Assembly: GCF_010994035.1 (NCBI RefSeq)
Contig: NZ_WIXN01000009.1
Location: 62,001-126,000, forward strand
Reading direction: 5' to 3'
Origin: Virgibacillus aidingensis
Lineage (GTDB): Bacteria > Bacillota > Bacilli > Bacillales > Amphibacillaceae
DNA: 64,000 nucleotides
This document shows, in pieces, positions 55,942 to 64,000 of this stretch. Under the pieces are notes generated by a model. The model worked only from the letters and a program-made list of their open reading frames with translations, was not told the DNA's origin and did not search any database. The position numbers and the translations under genes are program-made. How positions within the stretch are numbered: the first letter of the stretch is position 1; the number at the start of each line of letters is the position of its first letter.

Positions 55942-56457
55942 TTATTCAAATCGCATTAAAGTTAAAACATCATATCCTTCCAGCTTCCTCATTCCTTCCA
56001 GATAACCCAGTTCAATAAAGAATGCGCATCCTGCGACGATGCCGCCTAGCTGTTCCACCAGGTTTATCGTAGCTTCAATTGTTCCGCCGGTCGCAAGTAA
56101 ATCATCTGTTATTAATACACGCTGTCCGGGTTTAATGGCATCTTTATGGATGGTTAAGACATTCTTCCCGTATTCAAGCCCATAGTCTACTTTAATTACA
56201 TCCCGGGGCAGTTTTCCTTCTTTTCTCACAGGCGCAAATCCTACTTCGAGTGCATAGGATACCGGACATCCGATGATAAATCCCCGGGCCTCGGGTCCGA
56301 CAACTATGTCAATCTGTTTTTCTTTTGCATAATCTACAATTTCATCAACTGCTGACTTAAACGCCTCTCCATTTTCCATTAATGGGGTGATATCCTTAAA
56401 TTTAATTCCTTCCTTTGGCCAGTCTTCCACAATTTTAATATGTTGTTTATAATCCAT
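55942..56457 (-). CDS. apt: Adenine phosphoribosyltransferase
   Basis: 171-residue purine salvage enzyme. Type I PRTase motifs: [10 protein letters not shown], the PRPP loop [13 protein letters not shown], and FKDITPLM near the N-terminus. It overlaps the recJ stop by 11 bp, so the two are coupled. A weak GTCTG/CAGAC hairpin follows. Confidence 0.98.
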   Translation of the reverse strand: MDYKQHIKIVEDWPKEGIKFKDITPLMENGEAFKSAVDEIVDYAKEKQIDIVVGPEARGFIIGCPVSYALEVGFAPVRKEGKLPRDVIKVDYGLEYGKNVLTIHKDAIKPGQRVLITDDLLATGGTIEATINLVEQLGGIVAGCAFFIELGYLEGMRKLEGYDVLTLMRFE

Positions 56458-58771
56458 AAAATATTCCCTCCCTGGGACGTTCTGTATAATCCATCCAATT
56501 TGAGAACCATTTTTTTAGTTCTGCATAGCTTGAGTAATACAAAGTTTTTTCTATTTCAATGTCATCCAACCTTTGTTTATATGCCAGTGATTCATCCAAA
56601 TCTTTTTTAATCGGCTGATGACTTACATTGACTATCCCGTTTTCAATGTGCACAAAGGCCAGTTCGTGAAAAACCTGAAACATAAAAATTACCTGGTCTT
56701 TATTCCAGCCGCGGGCCTTCATGATTGTTCCTATCGCTTTTTTTACTTCGAGCTGCTTTTGTTTCCGCAATACAATGTAAAGCCATTTGAAGTCCTCTCG
56801 TGAAGGCAGTGCCTGTAAATAACTGCTTTTTTCAATATAGTAACAGACATATATATTTTCAGGGTTTGTATATTTTACTAGTTCTTTTAATTTTTCCAGC
56901 GTTGGCGGCAGGTTTAAAATATACAGATTCTTTGCTTGGGGAACGGATTCCATCTCTGTTTGATATGTAATTTGCCTCAAATTTCTCAATTGGCTGTATT
57001 CCTTGCTGGATACAATAAGGGCTGCAGGATCATCATTTATCATATTTTGAAAGTTCAAACCTCTTTTACCTCTATAATCGAATAACTGCCATTCATCTAT
57101 TTTCATATCCCTAAATTGAATTTGAAGCTTTCTGTTTCCATTCCATTCGTTCACGCCAAGTTCTCCAACAATGGAAACCGCTGTATCGGCTGTAAGTTTA
57201 GTATAATGATTTCCCATTCCGAAACCAATTGCATCCAATTGTGCATTATCTTCCCTAAACTGCAGCTTCAGATGATTTTTATCCGCACCAATCTGTCTTG
57301 CTTCCTGAGGAACTGCTTTTACTTCAATGATAGGTTTTGGATTTTTCATTCCAAATGGAGCCAGCATATTTATATCCTTTATTAGTGCTTCGTCAATCTC
57401 CGCTATGGTTAATGTTTGACTGATTTCAATCTGCTGTTTAAAATCATCTTCGGACAGCTGGGAAAGAATACGCTTCTTCAATTCCTTCTCCAAGTGAGGT
57501 ACATTTTCATTAGGAAGCGTCATACCGGCAGCCTGTGCATGCCCTCCGAAATGGGTAAATAACTCTCTTACTTCCATACAATTTGCAAAAAGATCAAATG
57601 CAGGAATGCTTCTTGCTGAGCCTTTTACACTTCCTGATTCCGGTTTATACGCCAGGACAATGGCTGGCCTGTCATATTTTTGTACCAGTCTTGAAGCGAC
57701 AATACCAAGCACCCCTTCATTCCAACCTTCTTTACATGCAATGATCACCGGCTGTTCATATTTATCCGTTGTCACCATTTTTTCTGCTTCACGAACAATT
57801 TCTGCTACTATTTTCTGTCTTTCCTGATTAATCTCCTGAATCTCCCCGGCAATTTGCCGGGCTTCTTCCATGTCCTCTGTCATGAAGAGCTCTACCGCCA
57901 ATCCTGCATCCTGAAGCCGGCCGACAGCATTAATTCTTGGACCAAGCGAAAAGCCTACGTCTTCTTCTGTTACCTTGCCTTCTATATTACAAAGCCGTTT
58001 TAAAGCTTTTATTCCTTTATTTGATGTTTCCGTCAGTGCTTTCAGTCCGTAATAGGACAGTATTCGGTTTTCACTAATTAACGGAACCAAATCGGCAATA
58101 GTTCCCAAGGCTGCAAACTCCAATAAATGCTTTGGAAAGTAGCCAAGCAGTTTTTCGGCAAACTTAAATGCTACACCAACACCAGCTAACTCCTGAAACG
58201 GATAGTCCGGGGAATGTTTCGGATGCACAATCGCAAAAGCATCCGGCAATTCTTCCTGTATTTCATGATGATCAGTAATAATTAAATCAATTCCAAGTTC
58301 TTTTGCTACATTGGCTTCATGAATGGAAGCAATTCCCGTATCTACAGTTATAATCAATTTAAATCCCTTATCATGGGCCAGTCTAAAAGCATGCTCATTT
58401 GGCCCGTATCCTTCTTTAAAACGATTTGGTATGTAAAAATCACAATACGCACCAAGTTCTTTTAATGCCTTTAAAAGCACTGCTGTAGAACTAACTCCAT
58501 CTGCATCGTAATCTCCATAGATCAGTATTTTCTCCTGGCGATTGACAGCTTGATGAACCCGCTCACCGGCTTTATCCATCATGGCGAGCTGTTCCGGCTT
58601 ATATAAATCTTCCAGGGACGGGGAAAGAAACTTAGCTGCAGCTGTTTTTGTTGTTATTCCCCGCTGTAATAAAAGTTCCTGAATTACAGGGGAGTATCCA
58701 ATGGAGTCATCCATCCACTGATCGAATTCTTCTCTATTCAAGTATTTCCAATTTGCTTTACTCTGTAACAT
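56447..58771 (-). CDS. recJ: Single-strand DNA exonuclease RecJ
   Basis: 774-residue 5'-3' exonuclease of the DHH family. Motifs: [37 protein letters not shown] and [10 protein letters not shown], then DHHA1 with [14 protein letters not shown] and the OB fold. A C-terminal extension (about 550-774) is shared with Bacillus YrvE. It lies between the lapA-like gene and apt. Confidence 0.97.
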   Translation of the reverse strand: MLQSKANWKYLNREEFDQWMDDSIGYSPVIQELLLQRGITTKTAAAKFLSPSLEDLYKPEQLAMMDKAGERVHQAVNRQEKILIYGDYDADGVSSTAVLLKALKELGAYCDFYIPNRFKEGYGPNEHAFRLAHDKGFKLIITVDTGIASIHEANVAKELGIDLIITDHHEIQEELPDAFAIVHPKHSPDYPFQELAGVGVAFKFAEKLLGYFPKHLLEFAALGTIADLVPLISENRILSYYGLKALTETSNKGIKALKRLCNIEGKVTEEDVGFSLGPRINAVGRLQDAGLAVELFMTEDMEEARQIAGEIQEINQERQKIVAEIVREAEKMVTTDKYEQPVIIACKEGWNEGVLGIVASRLVQKYDRPAIVLAYKPESGSVKGSARSIPAFDLFANCMEVRELFTHFGGHAQAAGMTLPNENVPHLEKELKKRILSQLSEDDFKQQIEISQTLTIAEIDEALIKDINMLAPFGMKNPKPIIEVKAVPQEARQIGADKNHLKLQFREDNAQLDAIGFGMGNHYTKLTADTAVSIVGELGVNEWNGNRKLQIQFRDMKIDEWQLFDYRGKRGLNFQNMINDDPAALIVSSKEYSQLRNLRQITYQTEMESVPQAKNLYILNLPPTLEKLKELVKYTNPENIYVCYYIEKSSYLQALPSREDFKWLYIVLRKQKQLEVKKAIGTIMKARGWNKDQVIFMFQVFHELAFVHIENGIVNVSHQPIKKDLDESLAYKQRLDDIEIEKTLYYSSYAELKKWFSNWMDYTERPREGIFYGL

Positions 58772-58826
58772 AAATTCACCCCTGACTCACCTATTATACA
58801 AAAAGTGAGGCAAGGGGGGCAATGAC

Positions 58827-59192
58827 TTAGTCTTTTTTATCAGATTCAGCCATATTATTTCCTCTTTTTCCCTTTTTATGTTTTACATTTTCCTTCGAAA
58901 TTTTATGCTTCTTTTTATCCCATAAGCCTTTATCCACCAGTGTTTTGCGCATATAGTCATTTTCCTGCCTCATGACACGGTTTTCTTTTTGAAGCTGAAA
59001 CACCTTTACTGCCCCGGCTGTACCGGTAATTATGCCTCCCATTAATACCGAAAACAGGATGATCAGAATTAATGGTGATTCTCCGCTCCAAAACAAATAA
59101 TTTACCTCTACAGCCTCTACATTGGTGATAGCAAATACCGCAACAATAATCACTAAAATAATAGATAATATTACGTATGCTTGCCCCTTCAT
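58827..59192 (-). CDS. yrvD: LapA domain (DUF1049) membrane protein (YrvD)
   Basis: 121 residues: two membrane helices (about 5-25 and 40-62) with the LapA-type FAITNVEAVEVNYLFWSGESPLILIILFS between them, then a short coiled coil and a very basic tail. Relatives in other bacteria help assemble envelope components; its role in Bacilli is not known. It is the first gene before recJ-apt. Confidence 0.88.
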   Translation of the reverse strand: MKGQAYVILSIILVIIVAVFAITNVEAVEVNYLFWSGESPLILIILFSVLMGGIITGTAGAVKVFQLQKENRVMRQENDYMRKTLVDKGLWDKKKHKISKENVKHKKGKRGNNMAESDKKD

Positions 59193-59281
59193 CCAGGTTC
59201 CTCCTTTTTTTCCATTCCAGCCATTAAGGTTTCTTTTTATATTTTATTATTTAAATTACCCATATTCTGCGATGATTAAGC

Positions 59282-59328
59282 AAAAAAGGATATTCCATTA
59301 ACATTCAGTCAATAGAATACCCTTTTTT
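59282..59328 (-). terminator. Terminator of secDF
   Basis: On the minus strand a 20-bp stem (AAAAAAGGGTATTCTATTGA with TTAATGGAATATCCTTTTTT, G-U pairs included) and a short loop, directly after the secDF stop. Confidence 0.94.
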
Positions 59329-59333
59329 CCCTT

Positions 59334-61589
59334 TTATACCTGTGGACCTTCTACACGTTTTTTCTTCCTGAAATCAATTGGTTTATCCTTAATGGTTCTC
59401 CCTCGCCATGTGAGCCACAGCTGTGAAGCGAGGAAAAGAGAAGAATATGTTCCGGCTAACAAGCCAACTGCCAAAGCAACTGCAAAACCGAAAATAGACT
59501 CTGCTCCCAGTACTAAAAATGCCAGAACTGCGATTAGCGTACTGAATGAAGTATTAATCGTACGGGTTAATGTTTGGATCAGACTCTTATTCACAATACC
59601 AGCAAGCTGTTTGTATGTTTTCACCTGTTTTTCTTTTCGCACATTTTCCCTGATCCTGTCAAACGTCACGATAGTGGCATTAATCGAATAACCTATAATT
59701 GTCAGAATTGCCGCTACTATGGTTACTTCAAATTCCATCCTGGTTATACTGAAAATAACCAGTACGAAAAAAGCATCGTGTAATAAAGCAATGACTGCCG
59801 TGATCCCAAAGAACAATTCAAAGCGGAATGCCACATAGATAATCATAAACACAGAAGCAATGGCTACTGCATAGATAGCGTTTTTAACCAGTTCTTCTCC
59901 AACAATGGGGGAAACGACACCCACGCTTGGTTCATTCCCGTATTCCTCTATGAAATATTCAGTAACCTCAGCTATCTTACTTTCAGAAAGCACTGTATCA
60001 AATCTTGCAGCAGCCCCCTCATTATTTTCCCCGGAAAGTACAATGGATTCTGCTTCTAGCTCAAGCTCTGCCAATGCATTCTCTACTTCTGCAGCATCCA
60101 GGCTTTCCTCTGCAAGAATCTCAATACGGGATCCGCTAGTAAAGTCAATGCCCGGGTTAAGCTGAAACATAACGAGTGATGCCGTTCCAATTACAACTAA
60201 AATTAACGTGGCGTAAATGAACTTTTTGCGGTGCTTGACAATATTTGGCTGTCTATTAAACACCTTTGCCTCCGGCTCTTTCTTTTCCGATATATCCTGT
60301 ATATCTTCTTTCTTTACAGCAAACCAGCTTTTTCGCTTGTTCAAGAACCGGCTTTTTACCCATAGGCCCAATAACAGCCTGGTGCCAAATACAGCTGTCA
60401 GGAAGCTGACTAAAATACTTACGATCAGCATCGTGGCAAATCCCTGGACTGAGCTAGTTCCGAAGATAAACAATACCACTGCAGCAATCATTGTCGTAAT
60501 ATTAGCATCCACTATAGCGGACAGAGAATTTTTTGTTCCCGCTTTAAAAGCAGCCATGATTGATTTTCCTGCTCTCAATTCCTCTTTTATCCGTTCAAAT
60601 GTAATAACGTTGGCATCTACTGCCATACCCATTCCGAGAATTAATGCAGCAAGACCGGGCAAGGTCAAAACGCCATTCATTAATTCGAACACAAGTAAAA
60701 CAATGTAAATATATATAATTAAGTTAATCCCTGCTACTATACCCGGAAAACGATATACTATTATGATAAACAGCAGGATTAAGCCTATACCTATAAATGC
60801 GCTGAAAACGGTTTGATTTAAAGCCTGTTCTCCGAATTGTGCCCCAACAGAAGTGGAGAAGATTTCATTCATATGTACCGGCAGCGACCCCGAATTAATT
60901 ATATTTGCCAACTGCTGAGCAGATTCCACGGTGAAATTACCGCTAATCATGACATTTGCTGTATTCAGGGGTTCCGAAACACTGGGTGCAGAAACATATT
61001 TGGGATCCTCTTTCGTCATTTCCTCCCTGAAAGAGTCTCCTTCCTGGTAATCCATCCAGATAACCAATAAATTATCGGGCACGCCTTTATTCATAATTTC
61101 CGTCGTTACTTCGGCGAATTCCGAGGCATCTTTCAATTGAAGTGTTACAATCGGTGCATTCGTATTTGGATCAAAATCCTGTTTTGCACTTCCCTCTTTA
61201 ACATCGGAACCGTCCAGCATTTCATTATCATCAACATCCCGAAATGAAAGTCTGGCGGAGGTTGACAGTAAATCACGCGCTTCTGTCTGATCATCCACAC
61301 CGGCAAGCTGAACCCTTATCCGGTCTTCTCCTTCAATATCTATACTGGCTTCACTTATACCTAAACGATTAACACGGTCATTTAAAGTCTGAACCGTGGA
61401 TTCCATTAATGTTCTATCTATTTCCTGCCCTTCATCCACTGGTTCCACTTCATATAATACTTCAAATCCTCCCTGTAAATCCAAACCCAAATTAATGTCT
61501 TTTGCAATTCCTGTAACCGTTGTCCCAACCGTTATAAATAATGTAATAACGATGAGGAAAAAGGCAACAATTCTGCCTCTCTTTTTCAT
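59334..61589 (-). CDS. secDF: Fused protein translocase subunit SecDF
   Basis: 751 residues joining SecD (about 1-420) and SecF (about 445-745) in one chain, as in B. subtilis. SecD has GLDLQGGFEVLYEV, the large periplasmic P1 domain and GMAVDANVITFERIKEELR. SecF has PGIDFTSGSRIEI and YSINATIVTFDRIRENVR. Twelve membrane helices are expected. It uses the proton gradient to complete export through SecYEG. Downstream of comN on the same strand. Confidence 0.97.
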   Translation of the reverse strand: MKKRGRIVAFFLIVITLFITVGTTVTGIAKDINLGLDLQGGFEVLYEVEPVDEGQEIDRTLMESTVQTLNDRVNRLGISEASIDIEGEDRIRVQLAGVDDQTEARDLLSTSARLSFRDVDDNEMLDGSDVKEGSAKQDFDPNTNAPIVTLQLKDASEFAEVTTEIMNKGVPDNLLVIWMDYQEGDSFREEMTKEDPKYVSAPSVSEPLNTANVMISGNFTVESAQQLANIINSGSLPVHMNEIFSTSVGAQFGEQALNQTVFSAFIGIGLILLFIIIVYRFPGIVAGINLIIYIYIVLLVFELMNGVLTLPGLAALILGMGMAVDANVITFERIKEELRAGKSIMAAFKAGTKNSLSAIVDANITTMIAAVVLFIFGTSSVQGFATMLIVSILVSFLTAVFGTRLLLGLWVKSRFLNKRKSWFAVKKEDIQDISEKKEPEAKVFNRQPNIVKHRKKFIYATLILVVIGTASLVMFQLNPGIDFTSGSRIEILAEESLDAAEVENALAELELEAESIVLSGENNEGAAARFDTVLSESKIAEVTEYFIEEYGNEPSVGVVSPIVGEELVKNAIYAVAIASVFMIIYVAFRFELFFGITAVIALLHDAFFVLVIFSITRMEFEVTIVAAILTIIGYSINATIVTFDRIRENVRKEKQVKTYKQLAGIVNKSLIQTLTRTINTSFSTLIAVLAFLVLGAESIFGFAVALAVGLLAGTYSSLFLASQLWLTWRGRTIKDKPIDFRKKKRVEGPQV

Positions 61590-61634
61590 TTAACCCAATT
61601 CCTCCCTTTTGTCTCCTCCATAGCTTTATGTAAG

Positions 61635-61940
61635 TCAATCATTTATATTTTCCGTTCCCCCCTGCATTACTGCACTAATGGAATCCATTAAATCGGAATC
61701 CTGATAGACTTTTAATGTAAGAAAATTCATGTAAATTGTTGCACTCAGGTGAAAGATATCCTCTATTACTTCATGGATTCTTTTTTCAGGATCTCCTTTC
61801 CAGACCTTTTGTTCTAAACAATTCCAAATTTCCTCTTTGGTAGCTTTTGGATAGCCCATTAAATGCAATTCGCTTACTTTGGATTCCAATGCAGGCTGAA
61901 CGGTTTCCTTCCATCCTGACACCCTTTGTTTAACTTCCAT
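61635..61940 (-). CDS. comN: Post-transcriptional regulator ComN
   Basis: 101 residues, mostly helical, with KVSELHLMGYPKATKEEIWNCLEQKVWK and a following ATIYMNFLTLKVYQDSDLMDSI segment, as in B. subtilis ComN (YrzD). ComN promotes localised translation of comE mRNA through its leader; the comE operon lies at 9.8-13.4 kb of this window. It is the first gene before secDF and is divergent from spoVB. Confidence 0.88.
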   Translation of the reverse strand: MEVKQRVSGWKETVQPALESKVSELHLMGYPKATKEEIWNCLEQKVWKGDPEKRIHEVIEDIFHLSATIYMNFLTLKVYQDSDLMDSISAVMQGGTENIND

Positions 61941-61990
61941 CTATGTAACCCCGCCTATCATGAGAATATATTATTATTATGTTTTCTCTT

Positions 61991-62021
61991 GTCATGCTTG
62001 GCCCACTGCTTTGCATATATA
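61991..62021 (+). promoter_or_regulatory. Predicted SigE promoter of spoVB
   Basis: GTCATGCT (61991-61998), 15 bp, CATATATA (62014-62021). The -35 matches GTCATATT at 6 of 8 and the -10 CATACAAT at 5 of 8. spoVB is SigE-dependent in B. subtilis. Confidence 0.45.
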
Positions 62022-62067
62022 TCATTGTATATGAAATTTTATAATTTGAGAAGGCAGGTCGACAATA

Positions 62068-63618
62068 ATGACCAAACAAACATTTTTGCAAGGTACATTG
62101 ATACTCATAGCCGCCGGAATGATTACACGATTTCTCGGTTTTATTAACCGCATTGTAGTTGCCCGGCTGATGGGGGAAGAAGGCGTCGGCCTTTATATGA
62201 TGGCCCTGCCCACCCTATTTCTGGTTATGACCTTAACCCAATTGGGACTTCCTGTTGCGATATCAAAAAGAGTTGCCGAAGCGGAAGCATTGAATGACCA
62301 GCAAAAAATCAAAAAGATACTAGTCGTTTCATTGGTTATCACCGGCACTTCCAGCATGATTTTTATGATTGGCATGATAATTTCGGCACCATTAATTGCC
62401 ACTACTTTATTAACAGATGAACGTACATTGTACCCATTGCTTGCCATCAGCCCGATTGTTCCGATCATTGCAGTCAGCTCCGTGCTCAGGGGCTATTTTC
62501 AAGGGAAGCAAAACATGAAGCCGCAAAGTTATTCCCAAGTAATAGAGCAGATTGTCCGCATTTCTTTTGTCGCAATATTTGTAAATCTCCTGCTGCCATA
62601 TGGTGTTGAATTTGCGGCTGCAGGTGCAATGATCAGTATTATTATTGGTGAATTTGTTTCTCTCTTGTACATGCTGTTTCAGTTTAAAAGAAAAAAAGTT
62701 ATCAAATTGCGGCACCGATTTTTTTCCTATTTAAAAACAAGCAAATCCACCCTTAAAGAGTTGTTTTCAATAGCACTTCCAAGTACAGGCAGCCGGGTAA
62801 TCAGTTCCATATCCAATTTTCTGGAACCGATATTGGTTGCCCAGAGTTTGGCACTTGCTGGAGTTTCCAGCACACTTGCCACGAAACAATATGGAGAACT
62901 GACCGGATATATTTTCCCACTTTTATTTTTGCCGACTTTTATTACGCACTCTTTATCAGTAGCTTTGGTTCCTTCCATATCGGAAGCAGAAGCCAACTTG
63001 AATAAACAGCTTGTCCATTACCGGATTCATCAATCGGTAAGAATATCCTTCGCTTCCGGGGCGTTGGCCACTATTGTACTGTCACTTTTTTCGGTACCCA
63101 TTCTATCATATATGTACGGGACAGCAAATGCCAGTCATTTTTTAGTTTTAATGGCTCCTTTTTTCATTTTACTTTATATTCAGGCACCATTACAAGCTGC
63201 TTTGCAAGCGCTTGATCTTGCAAGACCTGCAATGTGGAACAGTTTAATAGGCGCCGGATGTAAATTAGCTGTTTTATTTTTTCTTGCTTCCAATCCCAAA
63301 TTTGGAATTACGGGAGTTGCGATCGCTATGTCAGTAAGTGTAGTATTGGTCACTTTATTACACATGGCATCATTATATAAAACGATCCATTTCCGCCTGC
63401 CGCTTAAGGATATTATTAAAATGGTTCTGTTATTATTGCTGACATGGCAGGCAGGCACCATGGTCAAGCGGTTATATGACACGCTAGAACCAAATTTAAT
63501 TCTATTCCTGCTTGCTTTATGCATTCTCAGTCTGATTTACGGAATATTACTCTTCCTTTTAAAATTCATTACGAAGGATGAGTTACGACAAATCCCTATT
63601 ATTCAAAAATGGGTATAA
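62068..63618 (+). CDS. spoVB: Stage V sporulation protein B (MOP-superfamily flippase)
   Basis: 516-residue polytopic protein with about 14 helices, needed for spore cortex synthesis and related to lipid II flippases. Conserved LIAAGMITRFLGFINRIVVARLMGEEGVGLYMMALP, then ISKRVAEAEA and ALPSTGSRVISSISNFLEPILVA. GAAGGCAGG precedes the ATG. It is divergent from comN, so no same-strand gene lies immediately upstream. Confidence 0.95.
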   Translation: MTKQTFLQGTLILIAAGMITRFLGFINRIVVARLMGEEGVGLYMMALPTLFLVMTLTQLGLPVAISKRVAEAEALNDQQKIKKILVVSLVITGTSSMIFMIGMIISAPLIATTLLTDERTLYPLLAISPIVPIIAVSSVLRGYFQGKQNMKPQSYSQVIEQIVRISFVAIFVNLLLPYGVEFAAAGAMISIIIGEFVSLLYMLFQFKRKKVIKLRHRFFSYLKTSKSTLKELFSIALPSTGSRVISSISNFLEPILVAQSLALAGVSSTLATKQYGELTGYIFPLLFLPTFITHSLSVALVPSISEAEANLNKQLVHYRIHQSVRISFASGALATIVLSLFSVPILSYMYGTANASHFLVLMAPFFILLYIQAPLQAALQALDLARPAMWNSLIGAGCKLAVLFFLASNPKFGITGVAIAMSVSVVLVTLLHMASLYKTIHFRLPLKDIIKMVLLLLLTWQAGTMVKRLYDTLEPNLILFLLALCILSLIYGILLFLLKFITKDELRQIPIIQKWV

Positions 63619-64000
63619 GTTAACCACATTAGTGCTCATTTTAATTAAATATCCAGATACTGATTTGGAAATAGATTGTAACATTCGCTGATATATGGGC
63701 CAAACGTGCTTTGTTCCGGATACTGTACATGTTACGGAAAAACTTCTTTCTTGAACAGTAATCAACTGCGTGGTTATCATATATAAGGTAAATTTTAAAA
63801 ACCAAATTTTTTATCCTCAAAACAATATCACAAGCGGTCATTTAACGATATACGCCCCGCATCCGGCCAATACGGCGGATCAGTAGTGAAACTCCTCTGC
63901 ATGCTTAACCTGTCATTATCATCCGCAAGCCGGGGGACTGTGATGAAAGAAATTATTCTTATCTTTAGTCATCAAAAAAACCTGACATTAAAATGTCAGG
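63619..64000. other. Intergenic tail after spoVB
   Basis: About 380 bp with no supported gene; the minus-strand frames of 65-66 codons lack ribosome sites and recognisable features. It ends in a terminator that faces left. Confidence 0.5.
63975..64000 (-). terminator. Terminator of a minus-strand gene beyond the right edge
   Basis: CCTGACATT and AATGTCAGG form a 9-bp stem; on the minus strand it is followed by TTTTTTT. It implies a leftward gene ending just outside the window. Confidence 0.75.

Noticed and set aside
62014-62033. CATATA/TATATG palindrome near the spoVB promoter as another read-through hairpin
   Set aside because: It does not include or touch the spoVB ribosome site and lies wholly upstream of it.
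63583-63841. Two minus-strand frames after spoVB
   Set aside because: No ribosome sites, low-information sequence, partly antisense to the end of spoVB.

Overview
The window is a contiguous piece of a low-GC, endospore-forming Firmicute chromosome. Gene order follows Bacillus subtilis hrcA-lepA-spoIIP-gpr-comE-yqeG-sda, then sigK, then the greA-alaS-recD2-cymR-aspS-hisS-relA-recJ-secDF-spoVB region. Sporulation genes (spoIIP, gpr, sda, sigK, rsfA, spoVB), competence genes (comEA/EB/EC, comN), a seven-gene Mrp Na+/H+ antiporter operon and a very acidic YrrS point to a salt- or alkali-adapted Bacillaceae of the Oceanobacillus/Virgibacillus/Lentibacillus type. The genus is an inference. I see no phage, insertion sequence, CRISPR array, rRNA or tRNA gene.

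Layout. 1-9.3 kb: on the minus strand, hrcA (runs off the left edge; CIRCE operator), hemW, lepA, yqxA, spoIIP, gpr and holA; rpsT and yqzM are on plus. 9.8-18.6 kb: on the minus strand, comEC-comEB-comEA, then the yqeG-yqeH-aroE-yqeI-nadD-yqeK-rsfS-yqeM operon. 19-25.3 kb: on the plus strand, sda (with DnaA boxes) and mrpABCDEFG. 25.6-27.9 kb: a MurE-like ligase and an uninterrupted sigK. 27.9-45.2 kb: on the minus strand, yrhC, mtnN, yrrS, greA, udk, trmR, mltG, yrzB, ruvX, ireB-like, alaS (T-box), yrrI-like, a zinc-ribbon protein, recD2, a TPR protein, mnmA, cysteine desulfurase and cymR. 45.4-47.5 kb: on the plus strand, rarA and rsfA. 47.7-61.9 kb: mostly minus, with 6S RNA, aspS, hisS (T-box), a small HTH protein, dtd, relA, apt, recJ, lapA-like, secDF and comN; one amidase gene is on plus. 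62-63.6 kb: spoVB on plus.

The most interesting pattern concerns three sporulation genes that lie downstream of other genes on the same strand: spoIIP, sigK and rsfA. Each has a predicted sporulation-sigma promoter whose spacer contains one arm of an inverted repeat. The other arm covers or abuts the Shine-Dalgarno sequence. Read-through mRNA from the upstream gene would carry both arms and could fold over the ribosome site, while mRNA started at the gene's own promoter lacks the 5' arm. spoVB, which has no same-strand gene upstream, lacks such an arm. This is a hypothesis from sequence alone.

Other points of note are a ~157-bp dispersed intergenic element present twice (9.6 kb and 30.0 kb), long structured leaders between the T-box terminators and the alaS and hisS start codons, a MurE paralogue with an altered substrate motif, and several neighbours usual in B. 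subtilis that are absent (comER, the yrrN/yrrO pair beside trmR, mccA/mccB, tcdA).
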